Position numbers and translations under genes: made by a program. From CAYOBW01 sp964402115 (GTDB lineage: Bacteria > Verrucomicrobiota > Kiritimatiellia > UBA8416 > CAYOBW01), in assembly GCA_964402115.1 (NCBI GenBank), contig CAYOBW010000043.1, positions 1 to 33,761 on the forward strand: 33,761 nucleotides of DNA. Reading direction: 5' to 3'. The notes beneath the pieces are model-generated. The model was not told where the DNA came from and made no database searches. It worked only from the letters and a program-made list of their open reading frames with translations. Position 1 is the first letter of the stretch. The number at the start of each line of letters is the position of its first letter. Below, piece by piece: positions 8,501 through 14,844 of this stretch.

Positions 8501-8988
8501 GCGTTGACGGTGCGGATGAACTTGGCCGCGCTGTTGTCCGCCGTCAGGATCACCTTGCCGTCGCCGCCTTTGAGCACGTCCACGTTGGCGTTCACGGCGG
8601 CATTGATCGTGGCGGTCAGGCCGGTCCCCACGTCGAGCGTCGTACCGGTCATCGTCAGCGTGTTCCCGCCGCCGTTGACCGTGTAGCTGCCGTTGGGCGC
8701 GCTGAACGTGAGGTTGCCGACCGTGACCGCCGAGCCGAGCGTAAGCGTGCCGGCCGCGCCGCCGCTCCCGGCGCCCAAGATGGCGCTGTCAGGGGTGGCG
8801 TTGTTCCAGTTCGCATCGCCCGCCCCCGTGTTCCAGTTGCCGGCGCCGTTGCTCCAGGCGCCATCGCCGTCCGAGACGGTCGCCCCGTCTCCAGCTGTGA
8901 CGTCCCACGTCAACGTCGCCGCGGACGCCCGCAACCCCAGGCTCAATCCAGCCAGCAGGGCCATCGCGCCGAATGGAATTCGCTTCAT
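5563..8988 (-). CDS. Secreted autotransporter-associated beta-strand repeat protein
   Basis: This 1141-residue protein has a clear signal peptide (residues 1-24, 'MKRIPFGAMALLAGLSLGLRASA'-type with a hydrophobic core) and then a long Gly/Thr/Ser/Asn-rich beta-helix-like region. Several segments match the autotransporter-associated (PATR) repeat: 'KIGDGTLVLNG' (about 260), 'KIGSGTLVLSGNNTYAGATT' (about 712) and 'KSGAGTWTLTGTKTYTGATT' (about 968). An internal duplication of roughly 120 residues is marked by 'IGWDGTGA' at about 483 and 605. I see no autotransporter barrel, PEP-CTERM, LPXTG or transmembrane anchor at the C-terminus ('...RLEPSTGTVFMIR'). The ATG at 8988 has a strong GGAGGTG 5 bases upstream. 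It is probably a cell-surface or secreted structural/adhesive protein; the specific role is unknown. Confidence 0.9.
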   Translation of the reverse strand: MKRIPFGAMALLAGLSLGLRASAATLTWDVTAGDGATVSDGDGAWSNGAGNWNTGAGDANWNNATPDSAILGAGSGGAAGTLTLGSAVTVGNLTFSAPNGSYTVNGGGNTLTMTGTTLDVGTGLTATINAAVNANVDVLKGGDGKVILTADNSAAKFIRTVNAGVLQIQHNGAMGGNSMHTDVASGATLEVTGGLSGIVKTVFLQGSGVGGAGALHSLSGANTFSGAVNLGSSPNATINVDAGGTLTFSQTIVTWPTANRGITKIGDGTLVLNGASAYDAGTTLNAGTIRLGNAAGLGVGGATVNAGTLNLNAQNATLTYLAGSGGTVTDNGAAGTTTFTISSGATTNTSAAVVAGGTRTISFVKQGTGKQTLTGIGNNVGAVEVKGAGILELAGSSTTTMASIQVGQGTFGTLAIAGSATLTVPGQFLLGNPRYIAGQVTQSGGTVNLNGVTDSNRIGHWPDETSTYTLSGGVLNIANASNLRIGWDGTGAVNVSGGTLNAGSATIMIGRSAGGTLSVSAGVVNASAISISPGGGSGCSMSVSGTGAVNVGSLTVGDAASKAGTVTQSGGTVTVTGAMRIAHYLTESSSYTLSSGNLSSSVTVYIGWDGTGALNISGGTATLYGLRLGDGNGNGSGPGTLNLTGGRLELGAGGLTYRATYDAENLGGGTLAATATWSTGAYLQFTGTGGSTTLDTLANTLTLSGNCFGAGGFGKIGSGTLVLSGNNTYAGATTVSVGTLKAGSATALPSGAGKGDVTVNGKLDTAGFAININGLSGSGTVDNSVGNGTVTMGNGNAGGTFSGTLTDAVGALSIAKTGNGTQNLTGVSTLSGNTTVSGGVLSLSTGWLYSNLAWQNKTVTVSGGGVLEIGGWADGDGRGIGQLAFAAGNILVNGGTLRYTGSTTSGTSDRGFTVGAGGAILDASGAIAWQLNQGRAFGIVTAAGGTVTLTGPANGTLDMTLGGGGGLVKSGAGTWTLTGTKTYTGATTVSQGELRMNAAHTGGALYTVSGGVLSGTGTINSSVTVGAAGSLAPGDGGVGTLNIASGGTLTLEENSTCAWEANGTLGDLVNITGNIVLPGALNLTVSGALPSSGPAVVFRWTGSNTGATDLRNWLVSNSLRAKIVGNEVRLEPSTGTVFMIR

Positions 8989-9120
8989 GTCAACACCTCC
9001 GGTCAGGCACAGGGACACAGTCACATCCACTCTACAAGACACCGCCATGCTACCCGATAATCGCGCAGAAGTGAAGTCCCAACGTGCTGGTAACGCCTCT
9101 GTAACGGAGGGGGGGCGATA

Positions 9121-9137
9121 ACGGCGGGGACCGCCGT
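9121..9137. repeat. GGA-loop hairpin, copy 1 of a dispersed palindrome family
   Basis: ACGGCGG-GGA-CCGCCGT, a 7-bp perfect stem with a three-base loop, preceded by 'ATA' and followed by 'CTCCACG'. The same core, with the same flanks (TA before, CTCCATG after), recurs at 13605, 16833, 16875 and, inverted, at 16926. Confidence 0.8.
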
Positions 9138-9266
9138 CTCCACGCCTCGTCACCTGCCCGCGTATCCATTCCAAATTGATGGGCTGAAGACCGCCTGAAG
9201 GCGAGTGGCGATAGCGGGCAGCGGGCGCAACTGCGATTCGGTGGACTGAGCCTCCTGGCTGGTAGC

Positions 9267-9318
9267 CCCGCCTTCTCCGAAGGCGAGGGCCCCCCGCCTT
9301 CTCCGAAGGCGAGGGCCG
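9267..9318. repeat. 26-bp tandem duplication, each unit a hairpin
   Basis: Two near-identical 26-bp units (9267-9292, 9293-9318) each contain GCCTTC-TCC-GAAGGC, extendable by one C:G pair. The stems sit at 9270-9284 and 9296-9310. The units are non-coding. Confidence 0.8.
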
Positions 9319-9363
9319 GTGTCTGTCAGGAGTCAGGCTGTGCTCGCAACGCCACCGGGCGCT

Positions 9364-9380
9364 GGGCCTCGGAGAGGCCC
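9364..9380. repeat. GGA-loop hairpin
   Basis: GGGCCTC-GGA-GAGGCCC, a perfect 7-bp stem with a GGA loop, followed by GCGCTACG. Its stem sequence differs from the 9121 family but the architecture (7-bp stem, GGA loop) is the same. Confidence 0.7.
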
Positions 9381-9476
9381 GCGCTACGTGGCGCTTGGCA
9401 CTGGGTTGCACACCAAAGCGCAGGTGCGCCCCATGCGGCCCTTTCCAAGTTGAATTCGCCGCCGGACGGGCGAAAA

Positions 9477-9629
9477 ATGACCATCGCGCGCGTTCTACAC
9501 ATACCCGGCTGCAACGGCGTGAGGATCGAGGTGTTCGTGGATGGCGCCGCCCTGGGGCAGGCAGCGGCCGCGGCAGCCGCCAACGCGCTGGCCGCGGCCA
9601 TCCGCGAGCGGCTCATCCAACCCTCATAG
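9477..9629 (+). pseudogene. 50-codon ORF, possible 5' remnant of a sugar-phosphate isomerase/lactonase gene
   Basis: The 50-residue reading contains 'VRIEVFVDGAALGQAAAAAA' and 'NALAAAIRERL', which resembles the N-terminal strand and helix of NagB-like glucosamine-6-phosphate deaminases or 6-phosphogluconolactonases and then stops abruptly at a TAG. No Shine-Dalgarno precedes the ATG. Full family members exceed 220 residues, so this would be a truncated remnant. The resemblance is weak and compositionally biased (Ala-rich), and it could be a chance open frame. Confidence 0.25.
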
Positions 9630-9631
9630 GC

Positions 9632-9925
9632 TCACGGGCTCTTCAAACGGAAGAAGCCGGTTGGTGCGGCCAGCGGCGCGATGGTCACCTGCCGGTTCGT
9701 CCCAACCACGCTCACGAGGTTACTCACGGCGTTCCAGTTCGTGCCGGCGAGGCTCGGCTGCCGCTGCAGCAGGTACGTATCGAACCGGGACGGCCAGGTA
9801 ATGACAAGCGCGTCGCGCGGCTGCTCGACCAGGGTCAGCAGCGGCCGGGCCGCGAAGTTGGCGACGAGCGACCGGTTGACGTTGATGTGCCCTGTGTTTG
9901 CCTTTGACTCGCGCGACGGCGACCC
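9632..9925 (-). pseudogene. 3' remnant of a secreted protein gene (Verrucomicrobia-type C-terminal tail)
   Basis: The minus strand here is open for 97 codons from just after a TAA (9926-9928) to a TGA at 9632-9634, with no usable start. It encodes 'ALVITWPSRFDTYLLQRQPS', 'GTNWNAVSNLVSVVGTNRQV' and ends 'APTGFFRLKSP'. This W-P-S...Y-x-L-Q...TNW...GTN...FFRL pattern is the C-terminal tail I recognise from secreted proteins of Verrucomicrobia-like bacteria. The rest of the gene is absent. Its stop abuts the end of the 9477-9629 ORF with two bases between, suggesting a deletion or rearrangement joined the ends of two genes. Confidence 0.6.
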
Positions 9926-9998
9926 TTAGATTTCCGCCCATGCAGGAACGCGCTGCCAGGCGCGGTTGACAGGAGGGCGTTCCGGGAGGTTGGTTGTC

Positions 9999-10700
9999 AT
10001 GTCGTTTGTGCCCCCGAGTACCGCAGGCGCCCCGTTGGCCCCGCTGATCGACCACACGCTGCTGAAGCCCGCCGCGACGGCCGACGAGGTTGTGCGGCTG
10101 TGCGCGGAGGCGCGCTTCTACGGCTTCGCCGCCGTCTGCGTCTCGCCCGCACGGCTGGAGCAGGCCGTCGCCGAACTGCGCGGCAGCCCGGTGCGCAAAG
10201 CCACCGTCATCGCGTTCCCCTGCGGGACGGCCACCGCCGCCGTGGCCGCCTTCGAGGCCGGGGATGCCGTGGGGCACGGCGCCGACGAACTCGACATGGT
10301 CATCGCCCTCGGGCTTCTCAAGGATGGCCAGCCGGCGGCTGTGGCCGGCATCATCCGCGGCGTGGTCGCCGCCGCCGCCGGGCGCCCCGTGAAGGTGATC
10401 CTGGAAACCCACCTCCTGACCCAGGCGGAGAAGGTGACCGCCTGCCGCCTGGCGGTGGACGCCGGCGCCGCCTTCGTGAAGACGTCCACGGGCTTCTCGG
10501 GCGGGGGCGCCACGGTGGACGACATCCGGCTCATGCGCGCCACCGTCGGCCCCGTTATCGGGGTCAAGGCCAGCGGCGGGGTCCGCACGCTCGAGGAAGC
10601 GCGGCGCATGATGGAGGCCGGCGCCACGCGCATCGGCACCAGCAGCGGCGTGGCGATCGTGACAGCCGCCCCACCCGCCGCCGGGTTCGCGGCGTATTGA
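9999..10700 (+). CDS. deoC: Deoxyribose-phosphate aldolase
   Basis: This class I aldolase reversibly splits 2-deoxyribose-5-phosphate into glyceraldehyde-3-phosphate and acetaldehyde. The 233-residue protein has the family features: 'PLIDHTLLKP' near the N-terminus, the acidic 'GADELDMVI', the Schiff-base lysine in 'AFVKTSTGF' and the second active-site lysine in 'GVKASGGVRT'. I chose the ATG at 9999, which has GGGAGG (9984-9989) at a good distance; a TTG at 9966 lacks a ribosome site. It is followed 32 bp later by a dehydrogenase gene and then a sugar kinase, suggesting a catabolic gene set rather than plain nucleoside salvage (no deoA, deoB or deoD is present). Confidence 0.95.
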   Translation: MSFVPPSTAGAPLAPLIDHTLLKPAATADEVVRLCAEARFYGFAAVCVSPARLEQAVAELRGSPVRKATVIAFPCGTATAAVAAFEAGDAVGHGADELDMVIALGLLKDGQPAAVAGIIRGVVAAAAGRPVKVILETHLLTQAEKVTACRLAVDAGAAFVKTSTGFSGGGATVDDIRLMRATVGPVIGVKASGGVRTLEEARRMMEAGATRIGTSSGVAIVTAAPPAAGFAAY

Positions 10701-10732
10701 CAGGCATACCTCGGGGGAAAGGAATCGGAGAC

Positions 10733-11609
10733 ATGTCCGCGGTTTACTGGATGGACCTTGCGACGCTGGAACGTTTCATGGTGGACGTGTTCAAGGGTCT
10801 TGGCGTACCGGACGCGGAGGCCCGCATCTGCTCCGATGTCCTGCTCGAGGCCGACCGCCGCGGCATCGACTCCCACGGCGTGGGCCGGCTGAAGCCGATC
10901 TACTACGACCGCATCCGCAAGCTGAAGATCCAGAACCCGGTCACGCAGGTCGAAGTCGTGCGCGACGTGAAGGCCACCGCCGTCGTCGACGGCCACCACG
11001 GCATGGGCATGGTCATCGCCCACCGCTGCATGTCCCTGGCCATCGAAAAGGCCCGCGACCACGGCCTGGGCATGGTGGTGGCCCGCAACTCGACGCACTA
11101 CGGCATTGCCGCCTACTACGCCCTCATGGCCTGCCAGGCGGGCATGATCGGCCTCACCGGCACCAACGCCCGGCCCTCCATCGCCCCGACGTTCGGGGTC
11201 GAGAACATGCTCGGCACCAACCCGCTCGTATTCGCCATGCCAACCGACGAGGCGTTCGCGTTCACCAACGACTACGCAACCTCCATCACCCAGCGCGGCA
11301 AGATCGAGCAGTACGCCCGCGAAGGCCGGGCGCTGCCGCCCGGCTGGGTCATTGCGCGCGACGGCGGGACGCTCACGGATGCGCCAACCGTGCTCCAGGC
11401 GCTGGTGGACGATCACGCCGCCCTCACCCCGCTGGGAGGCATCGGCGAGGAAAGCGGCGGCTACAAGGGCTACGGCTTCGCCACCGTCGTGGAACTGCTC
11501 TCCGCCGCCCTGCAGCAGGGGGCGTTTCTCAGGCAACTGACCGGCATCGACGCGGCGGGGGCCCCCTGCCCCTATCGCCTGGGGCACTTCTTCCTCGCCA
11601 TCGATGTCG
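10733..11609 (+). CDS. Malate/L-lactate dehydrogenase-family oxidoreductase, 3' end lost in gap
   Basis: The visible 292 codons belong to the NAD(P)-dependent malate/L-lactate dehydrogenase (LDH2) family, whose members reduce or oxidise 2-oxo/2-hydroxy acids such as malate, ureidoglycolate or 2,3-diketogulonate. Supporting motifs are 'ADRRGIDSHGVGRLKP' with the catalytic His, 'VDGHHGMGMVIA', 'ARNSTHYGIAAYY', 'PTFGVENMLGTNPLVFAMPT' and 'GGYKGYGFATVVE'. Family members run to about 330-350 residues, so some 40-60 residues are missing in the N run starting at 11610. Its place between deoC and a FGGY kinase suggests a role in sugar or sugar-acid breakdown; the substrate cannot be told from sequence. 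Confidence 0.88.
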
Positions 11610-11709
11610 NNNNNNNNNNNNNNNNNNNNNNNNNNNNNNNNNNNNNNNNNNNNNNNNNNNNNNNNNNNNNNNNNNNNNNNNNNNNNNNNNNNNNNNNNNN
11701 NNNNNNNNN
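11610..11709. other. Assembly gap (100 N)
   Basis: Exactly 100 N, the usual placeholder for a gap of unknown size. It removes the end of the dehydrogenase gene. The right edge is followed by a GGGAGAGGGACGGGGTGAGGG stretch and a GTGGGC-AAA-GCCCAC hairpin (11751-11765), so repeat or hairpin DNA may have broken the assembly. Confidence 0.99.
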
Positions 11710-11750
11710 TAAGGCGGCAAGACCGCTGGGAGAGGGACGGGGTGAGGGTT

Positions 11751-11765
11751 GTGGGCAAAGCCCAC
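11751..11765. repeat. Small hairpin between dehydrogenase and kinase genes
   Basis: GTGGGC-AAA-GCCCAC, a perfect 6-bp stem with an AAA loop, 24 bp before the kinase start. No T-run follows, so it is not a standard terminator. It could modulate or process the polycistronic transcript. Confidence 0.45.
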
Positions 11766-11789
11766 ATGGGCAGACACAAGGAGGTTGAC

Positions 11790-13367
11790 ATGGGGCGGCT
11801 TTTTCTCGGCCTGGACAGCAGCACGCAGAGCCTGACGGCACTGATCATTGACCTCGACGACGGACGCGTCGTCCACGAAACCAGCCTGCGCTTCTCGGAC
11901 GCGCTGCCGGCGTACGGCACCCGCTACGGCGTGCTGCCGAACGCCGATCCGCGCGTGGTCCACGCCCCGCCGCTGATGTGGGCCGAGGCGCTGGATCTCG
12001 CGTTTGCCGCCCTGCAGCGCGCCGGCGCGCCCCTGGCGGAGGTGCTGGCGGTCTCCGGCTCCGGCCAGCAGCACGGCTCCGTGTACCTCAACGCCAGCGC
12101 CCGCGGCGTGTTCGAGCGCCTCGACCCGGCGCGTTCCCTGGCCGCGAACCTGGCGGGCTGCTTCTCGCGCCCCACGAGCCCCATCTGGATGGACTCCTCG
12201 ACGACGGAGGCCTGCGCCGACATCACCGCCGCGCTGGGGGGGCCGGCCGCCGTCGCCGCGGCCACCGGCTCAGTGGCGTTCGAACGCTTCACCGGGCCGC
12301 AGATCCGCAAGTTCCACGTCACGGAGCCCGCCGGCTACGCGGCCACCGCCGACATCGCGCTGGTCAGCTCCTTCATGGCCTCGCTGCTCGGCGGCCGGCT
12401 GGTTCCGATCGATCACGGCGACGCTTCCGGCATGAACCTGCTCGATATCCGCGACCGGCAGTGGCACACGGGGGCGCTCGCTGCAACCGCCCCGGACCTT
12501 GCCACCCGGCTGCTGCCGGCGGCGGCGCCGTGGACCGTCACCGGCCCCGTCAGCCCCTACTTCGCGCGCAAGTACGGGCTCAACCCGCGGGCGCTGAACG
12601 TCGTCTGGTCGGGCGACAACCCCTGCAGCCTGGTAGGGCTCGGGCTGATCGAACCGGGCCGGGTGGCCATCAGCCTCGGCACCAGCGACACGTTCTTCGG
12701 CATCATGGGCGCCTGCCGCGTGGACCCGCGGGGAGAGGGCCACGTCTTCGTCGCGCCGACGGGCGACTACATGAGCCTGATCTGCTTCAAGAACGGCTCG
12801 CTGGCGCGCGAGCGGGTGCGCGATCAATACGGGCTCGACTGGGACGGGTTCGCGGCGGCGGTCAACACGGCGCCCCCGGGCAATGGCGGGCGGCTGATGC
12901 TGCCCTGGTTCGAGCCCGAGATCGTGCCGAAGGTGCTGACCCCCGGCGTGCACCGCCTGAACCTCGCCGCGGACGACGTTGCCGGCAACTGCCGCGCGGT
13001 GGTCGAGAGCCAGATGCTCTCCATGCGCCTGCACGCGCAATGGATGCAGACCCGCGCCACGCGCATCTACGCGACAGGCGGGGCGGCGCGCACCCAGACG
13101 ATCCTGCAGATCATGGCCGACGTCAACCAGTGCCCGGTCTACCGCCTGCAGGTCGCCAACAGCGCGGCGCTCGGCGCGGCCGTGCGCGCAGCCCACGCCT
13201 GGCAGAAGCAGACTGGTGGCGTGGCCGACTGGCGCGCCCTCACCGACCGCTTCGCCCAGCCGCAGGCGGAGACGGCCACAACGCCCAACCCGGCGCACGC
13301 AGCCCTCTACGACGCCCTGCTGGCCGACTACGCCACATTCGAAGCCCGCCACCGCCCGGCGGGGTGA
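11790..13367 (+). CDS. xylB: FGGY-family carbohydrate kinase, probable xylulokinase
   Basis: This 525-residue cytoplasmic kinase transfers phosphate from ATP to a sugar, most likely D-xylulose. It starts 'MGRLFLGLDSSTQSLTALII', the ATP-binding phosphate-1 motif of the FGGY family, has 'VLAVSGSGQQHGSVYL' (xylulokinase-like 'SGQQHG'), 'SPIWMDSST', 'DASGMNLLDI', 'ISLGTSDTFFG' and 'IYATGGAARTQTILQIMADV' near the C-terminus. AAGGAGG at 11779-11785 fixes the ATG. The product, xylulose-5-phosphate, would feed the pentose phosphate pathway, which fits the upstream deoC. The spacing across the gap is unknown but all three genes point the same way. Other FGGY substrates (for example ribulose) are possible. 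Confidence 0.88.
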   Translation: MGRLFLGLDSSTQSLTALIIDLDDGRVVHETSLRFSDALPAYGTRYGVLPNADPRVVHAPPLMWAEALDLAFAALQRAGAPLAEVLAVSGSGQQHGSVYLNASARGVFERLDPARSLAANLAGCFSRPTSPIWMDSSTTEACADITAALGGPAAVAAATGSVAFERFTGPQIRKFHVTEPAGYAATADIALVSSFMASLLGGRLVPIDHGDASGMNLLDIRDRQWHTGALAATAPDLATRLLPAAAPWTVTGPVSPYFARKYGLNPRALNVVWSGDNPCSLVGLGLIEPGRVAISLGTSDTFFGIMGACRVDPRGEGHVFVAPTGDYMSLICFKNGSLARERVRDQYGLDWDGFAAAVNTAPPGNGGRLMLPWFEPEIVPKVLTPGVHRLNLAADDVAGNCRAVVESQMLSMRLHAQWMQTRATRIYATGGAARTQTILQIMADVNQCPVYRLQVANSAALGAAVRAAHAWQKQTGGVADWRALTDRFAQPQAETATTPNPAHAALYDALLADYATFEARHRPAG

Positions 13368-13385
13368 GGGAAGGAAGGCTGTAGG

Positions 13386-13424
13386 GGCGCTTGCAGAACC
13401 GACGAAGGAGGTTTTGCAGGCGCC
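13386..13424 (+). terminator. Hairpin after xylB, possible terminator
   Basis: Arms GGCGCTTGCAGAACC (13386-13400) and GGTTTTGCAGGCGCC (13410-13424) pair at 13 of 15 positions with a 9-nt loop, 18 bp past the xylB stop. There is no downstream T-run, so it may be a terminator needing other factors, a 3' stabiliser, or simply a repeat. Confidence 0.4.
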
Positions 13425-13445
13425 TCGATCGTCTCGTTCGCTTGC

Positions 13446-13527
13446 GGCTCGACAGCGTCTCGCCCTCCCGTGGATAACACCAAGCCGTGTCCGCATCTAC
13501 GCAGGGAGGGCGACGCTCCGCGGAGCC
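13446..13527. repeat. Spaced inverted repeat
   Basis: The 24-base segments at 13446-13469 and 13504-13527 are inverted copies in their outer 5 (GGCTC/GAGCC) and inner 9 bases (CGCCCTCCC/GGGAGGGCG), with a diverged 10-base middle and a 34-base spacer. The right arm holds the palindrome GGCTCCGCGGAGCC read on the opposite strand. It is non-coding. Confidence 0.6.
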
Positions 13528-13604
13528 GTGCTACGCGCGGATACGGAGCAGCAGTCCCGCGGTAGGCTGGAAGCACCTCCCGCCAGAGGACCACTTAGGG
13601 CGTA

Positions 13605-13622
13605 ACGGCCGGGGACGGCCGT
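13605..13622. repeat. GGA-loop hairpin, variant copy with compensatory stem change
   Basis: ACGGCCG-GGGA-CGGCCGT. Relative to the other copies (ACGGCGG/CCGCCGT) both strands of the stem changed so that pairing is kept, and the flanks TA...CTCCATGAC are shared. Confidence 0.75.
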
Positions 13623-13676
13623 CTCCATGACGTGCGCAAGTGCGCTGTCAGGCGCATGCGGTGACATGACGTGATA

Positions 13677-13747
13677 GTCATTCCGAGCCTGGCGAGAAAT
13701 CACGGGCTCAGCGAGAGGCTGAGATCCTTCGCTTCGCTCAGGATGAC
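13677..13747. repeat. 71-bp palindromic intergenic element
   Basis: The ends GTCATTCCGAGC (13677-13688) and GCTCAGGATGAC (13736-13747) are inverted repeats pairing at 10 of 12 positions, and an internal hairpin CTCAGC-GAGAG-GCTGAG lies at 13707-13723. From memory the end sequences resemble intergenic repeats seen in many uncultured bacteria; I could not verify this. Confidence 0.65.
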
Positions 13748-13831
13748 GAGCGCGTTTTGCAGGGTGATCCTGGAAACCGCAGATGGCGCAGCGGCCCCCT
13801 CTGCGCGCGAGGCCGCGCCGAGAAGAACATT

Positions 13832-13907
13832 CAATGTCCAACACGGAATGTTCAAGGGCGAAGCTCACCTCCCCCCTTGTTCATTGGACATTCCGTGCTG
13901 GACATTG
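13832..13907. repeat. Inverted repeat with 20-bp arms
   Basis: CAATGTCCAACACGGAATGT (13832-13851) and ACATTCCGTGCTGGACATTG (13888-13907) are reverse complements but for one base. Flanking bases extend the pairing imperfectly. Each arm itself carries two copies of an AATGT/ACATT word. It is non-coding. Confidence 0.7.
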
Positions 13908-14091
13908 GGTGTTGAGATCGAAAAGTCGTTTTGTTGCAAACCAATGACTTACGACTGAAGTCTCAGACAAGACGAACTCCCGGTTCCGGGATATTTCGCC
14001 CGCGGTTCCGCAACGGCCAGCCAGCCGGCCTTCAGTTCTCTGGCTTCATTTCGTGTGATTGGCGTGTTTCGCGGGCTGAATTCTTATCCCT

Positions 14092-14526
14092 TCACCGCTC
14101 GCCCGCGAACGGGAAGGCGCAGTCTGCCAGTCCGGCCGGCAGTTCCGGCAGATCGGGTTGCACAGGCAGGCCCGGGATTCGCGCGAAATGGGGATCGCGC
14201 GTCACAATCGTCGCGCCGACGTGTCGCGCGCATCCGGCAATGATCAGGTCCGTTGCCGGTAGCACGAGGCCCTGACGGTCCAGCGTCCAAGCCAGCTCGG
14301 CAACGGATTCCCAGAGCGGAGCCGAAAGGGCCACATCGATCATCGCATCGAAAAGCGCCGAGAGCTCGCCCTTGACCGTGGATTTGATCGCCCCCCGGAT
14401 GACCTCCACCCTGATCACGCCACACGTGACGGCCTGGCCGGCAAGCACGTAAGGGCGCAGGACCCGCGTTGGATTCCGGCCCTGCCGCATCCAGTCAATG
14501 AACTTCGTGGAGTCAATCAGCCACAT
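14092..14526 (-). CDS. vapC: PIN-domain ribonuclease toxin, VapC family
   Basis: This 144-residue protein is a likely tRNA- or rRNA-cleaving toxin. The four acidic residues of the PIN active site are in place: Asp5 ('MWLIDSTKF'), Glu41 ('IRVEVIRG'), Asp93 ('PATDLIIAG') and Asp111 ('VTRDPHFARI'). The start ATG at 14526 overlaps the upstream antitoxin by 14 bp, a common arrangement for VapBC. A longer reading upstream is only a shadow of the antitoxin gene. The substrate RNA cannot be predicted. Confidence 0.88.
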   Translation of the reverse strand: MWLIDSTKFIDWMRQGRNPTRVLRPYVLAGQAVTCGVIRVEVIRGAIKSTVKGELSALFDAMIDVALSAPLWESVAELAWTLDRQGLVLPATDLIIAGCARHVGATIVTRDPHFARIPGLPVQPDLPELPAGLADCAFPFAGER

Positions 14527-14758
14527 GGTATCCGTGCTCCGGCTTGTCCTGCTCCCGCACCGCCATGACCTCGTAGGAAGGATCGAGGGAATCGGCGTAC
14601 TCCGCGTCCGGCAAGGGATGCTCGAAGAGCTTCCGCAAGCGCTCGATACGCTCGGCACAAGACAAAGCGTAGTCCACAGCGGCTTTACGCGACCGAATGC
14701 CGGCCGCGCGCATGACACCGACCAGCTTCTCCTCGTCAACATCTATCGTAGTCTTCAT
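14513..14758 (-). CDS. vapB: VapB-type antitoxin
   Basis: This 81-residue protein begins 'MKTTIDVDEEKLVGVMRAAG' and continues 'RSRKAAVDYALSCAERIERL', a ribbon-helix-helix-like start common to VapB antitoxins of the DUF2191 type, followed by a flexible C-terminal part expected to wrap the PIN toxin. I place the start at the ATG at 14758; a frame open 30 codons further upstream has no support. The ribosome site is weak. It lies directly upstream of and overlaps vapC. It probably autoregulates through the inverted repeat at 14770-14788. Confidence 0.82.
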   Translation of the reverse strand: MKTTIDVDEEKLVGVMRAAGIRSRKAAVDYALSCAERIERLRKLFEHPLPDAEYADSLDPSYEVMAVREQDKPEHGYHVAD

Positions 14759-14769
14759 ACGGGCAAGAG

Positions 14770-14788
14770 TACGGCATTTGTTACCGTA
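14770..14788 (-). promoter_or_regulatory. Candidate vapBC operator
   Basis: TACGG (14770-14774) and CCGTA (14784-14788) form an inverted repeat with a 9-base AT-rich spacer, 12 bp upstream of the antitoxin ATG. The position fits autoregulation by a ribbon-helix-helix antitoxin. Short arms keep confidence low. Confidence 0.35.
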
Positions 14789-14844
14789 TATCAAGGCACA
14801 TTCTGGCGCGCCGGATGCCAGGTAACTGCGTCGCGGGGCTGCCA

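Larger units (their letters stand above)
8989..9476. other. 488-bp gene-free region with hairpin repeats
   Basis: This stretch lies upstream of the minus-strand repeat protein and should hold its promoter, but I find no confident -35/-10 pair. It contains four short hairpins (9121-9137, 9270-9284, 9296-9310, 9364-9380), all with GGA or TCC loops. No credible protein-coding frame is seen. Confidence 0.6.
13368..14091. other. 724-bp gene-free convergent region crowded with inverted repeats
   Basis: It lies between the ends of xylB (plus) and vapC (minus). I see no credible gene. It carries five separate palindromic elements: 13386-13424, 13446-13527, 13605-13622, 13677-13747 and 13832-13907. 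About 13910-14091 shows nothing recognisable. Confidence 0.65.

Noticed and set aside
13677..13920. Possible tRNA or small RNA gene in the xylB-vapC gap
   Set aside because: The folds are simple inverted repeats with no cloverleaf, promoter or terminator.
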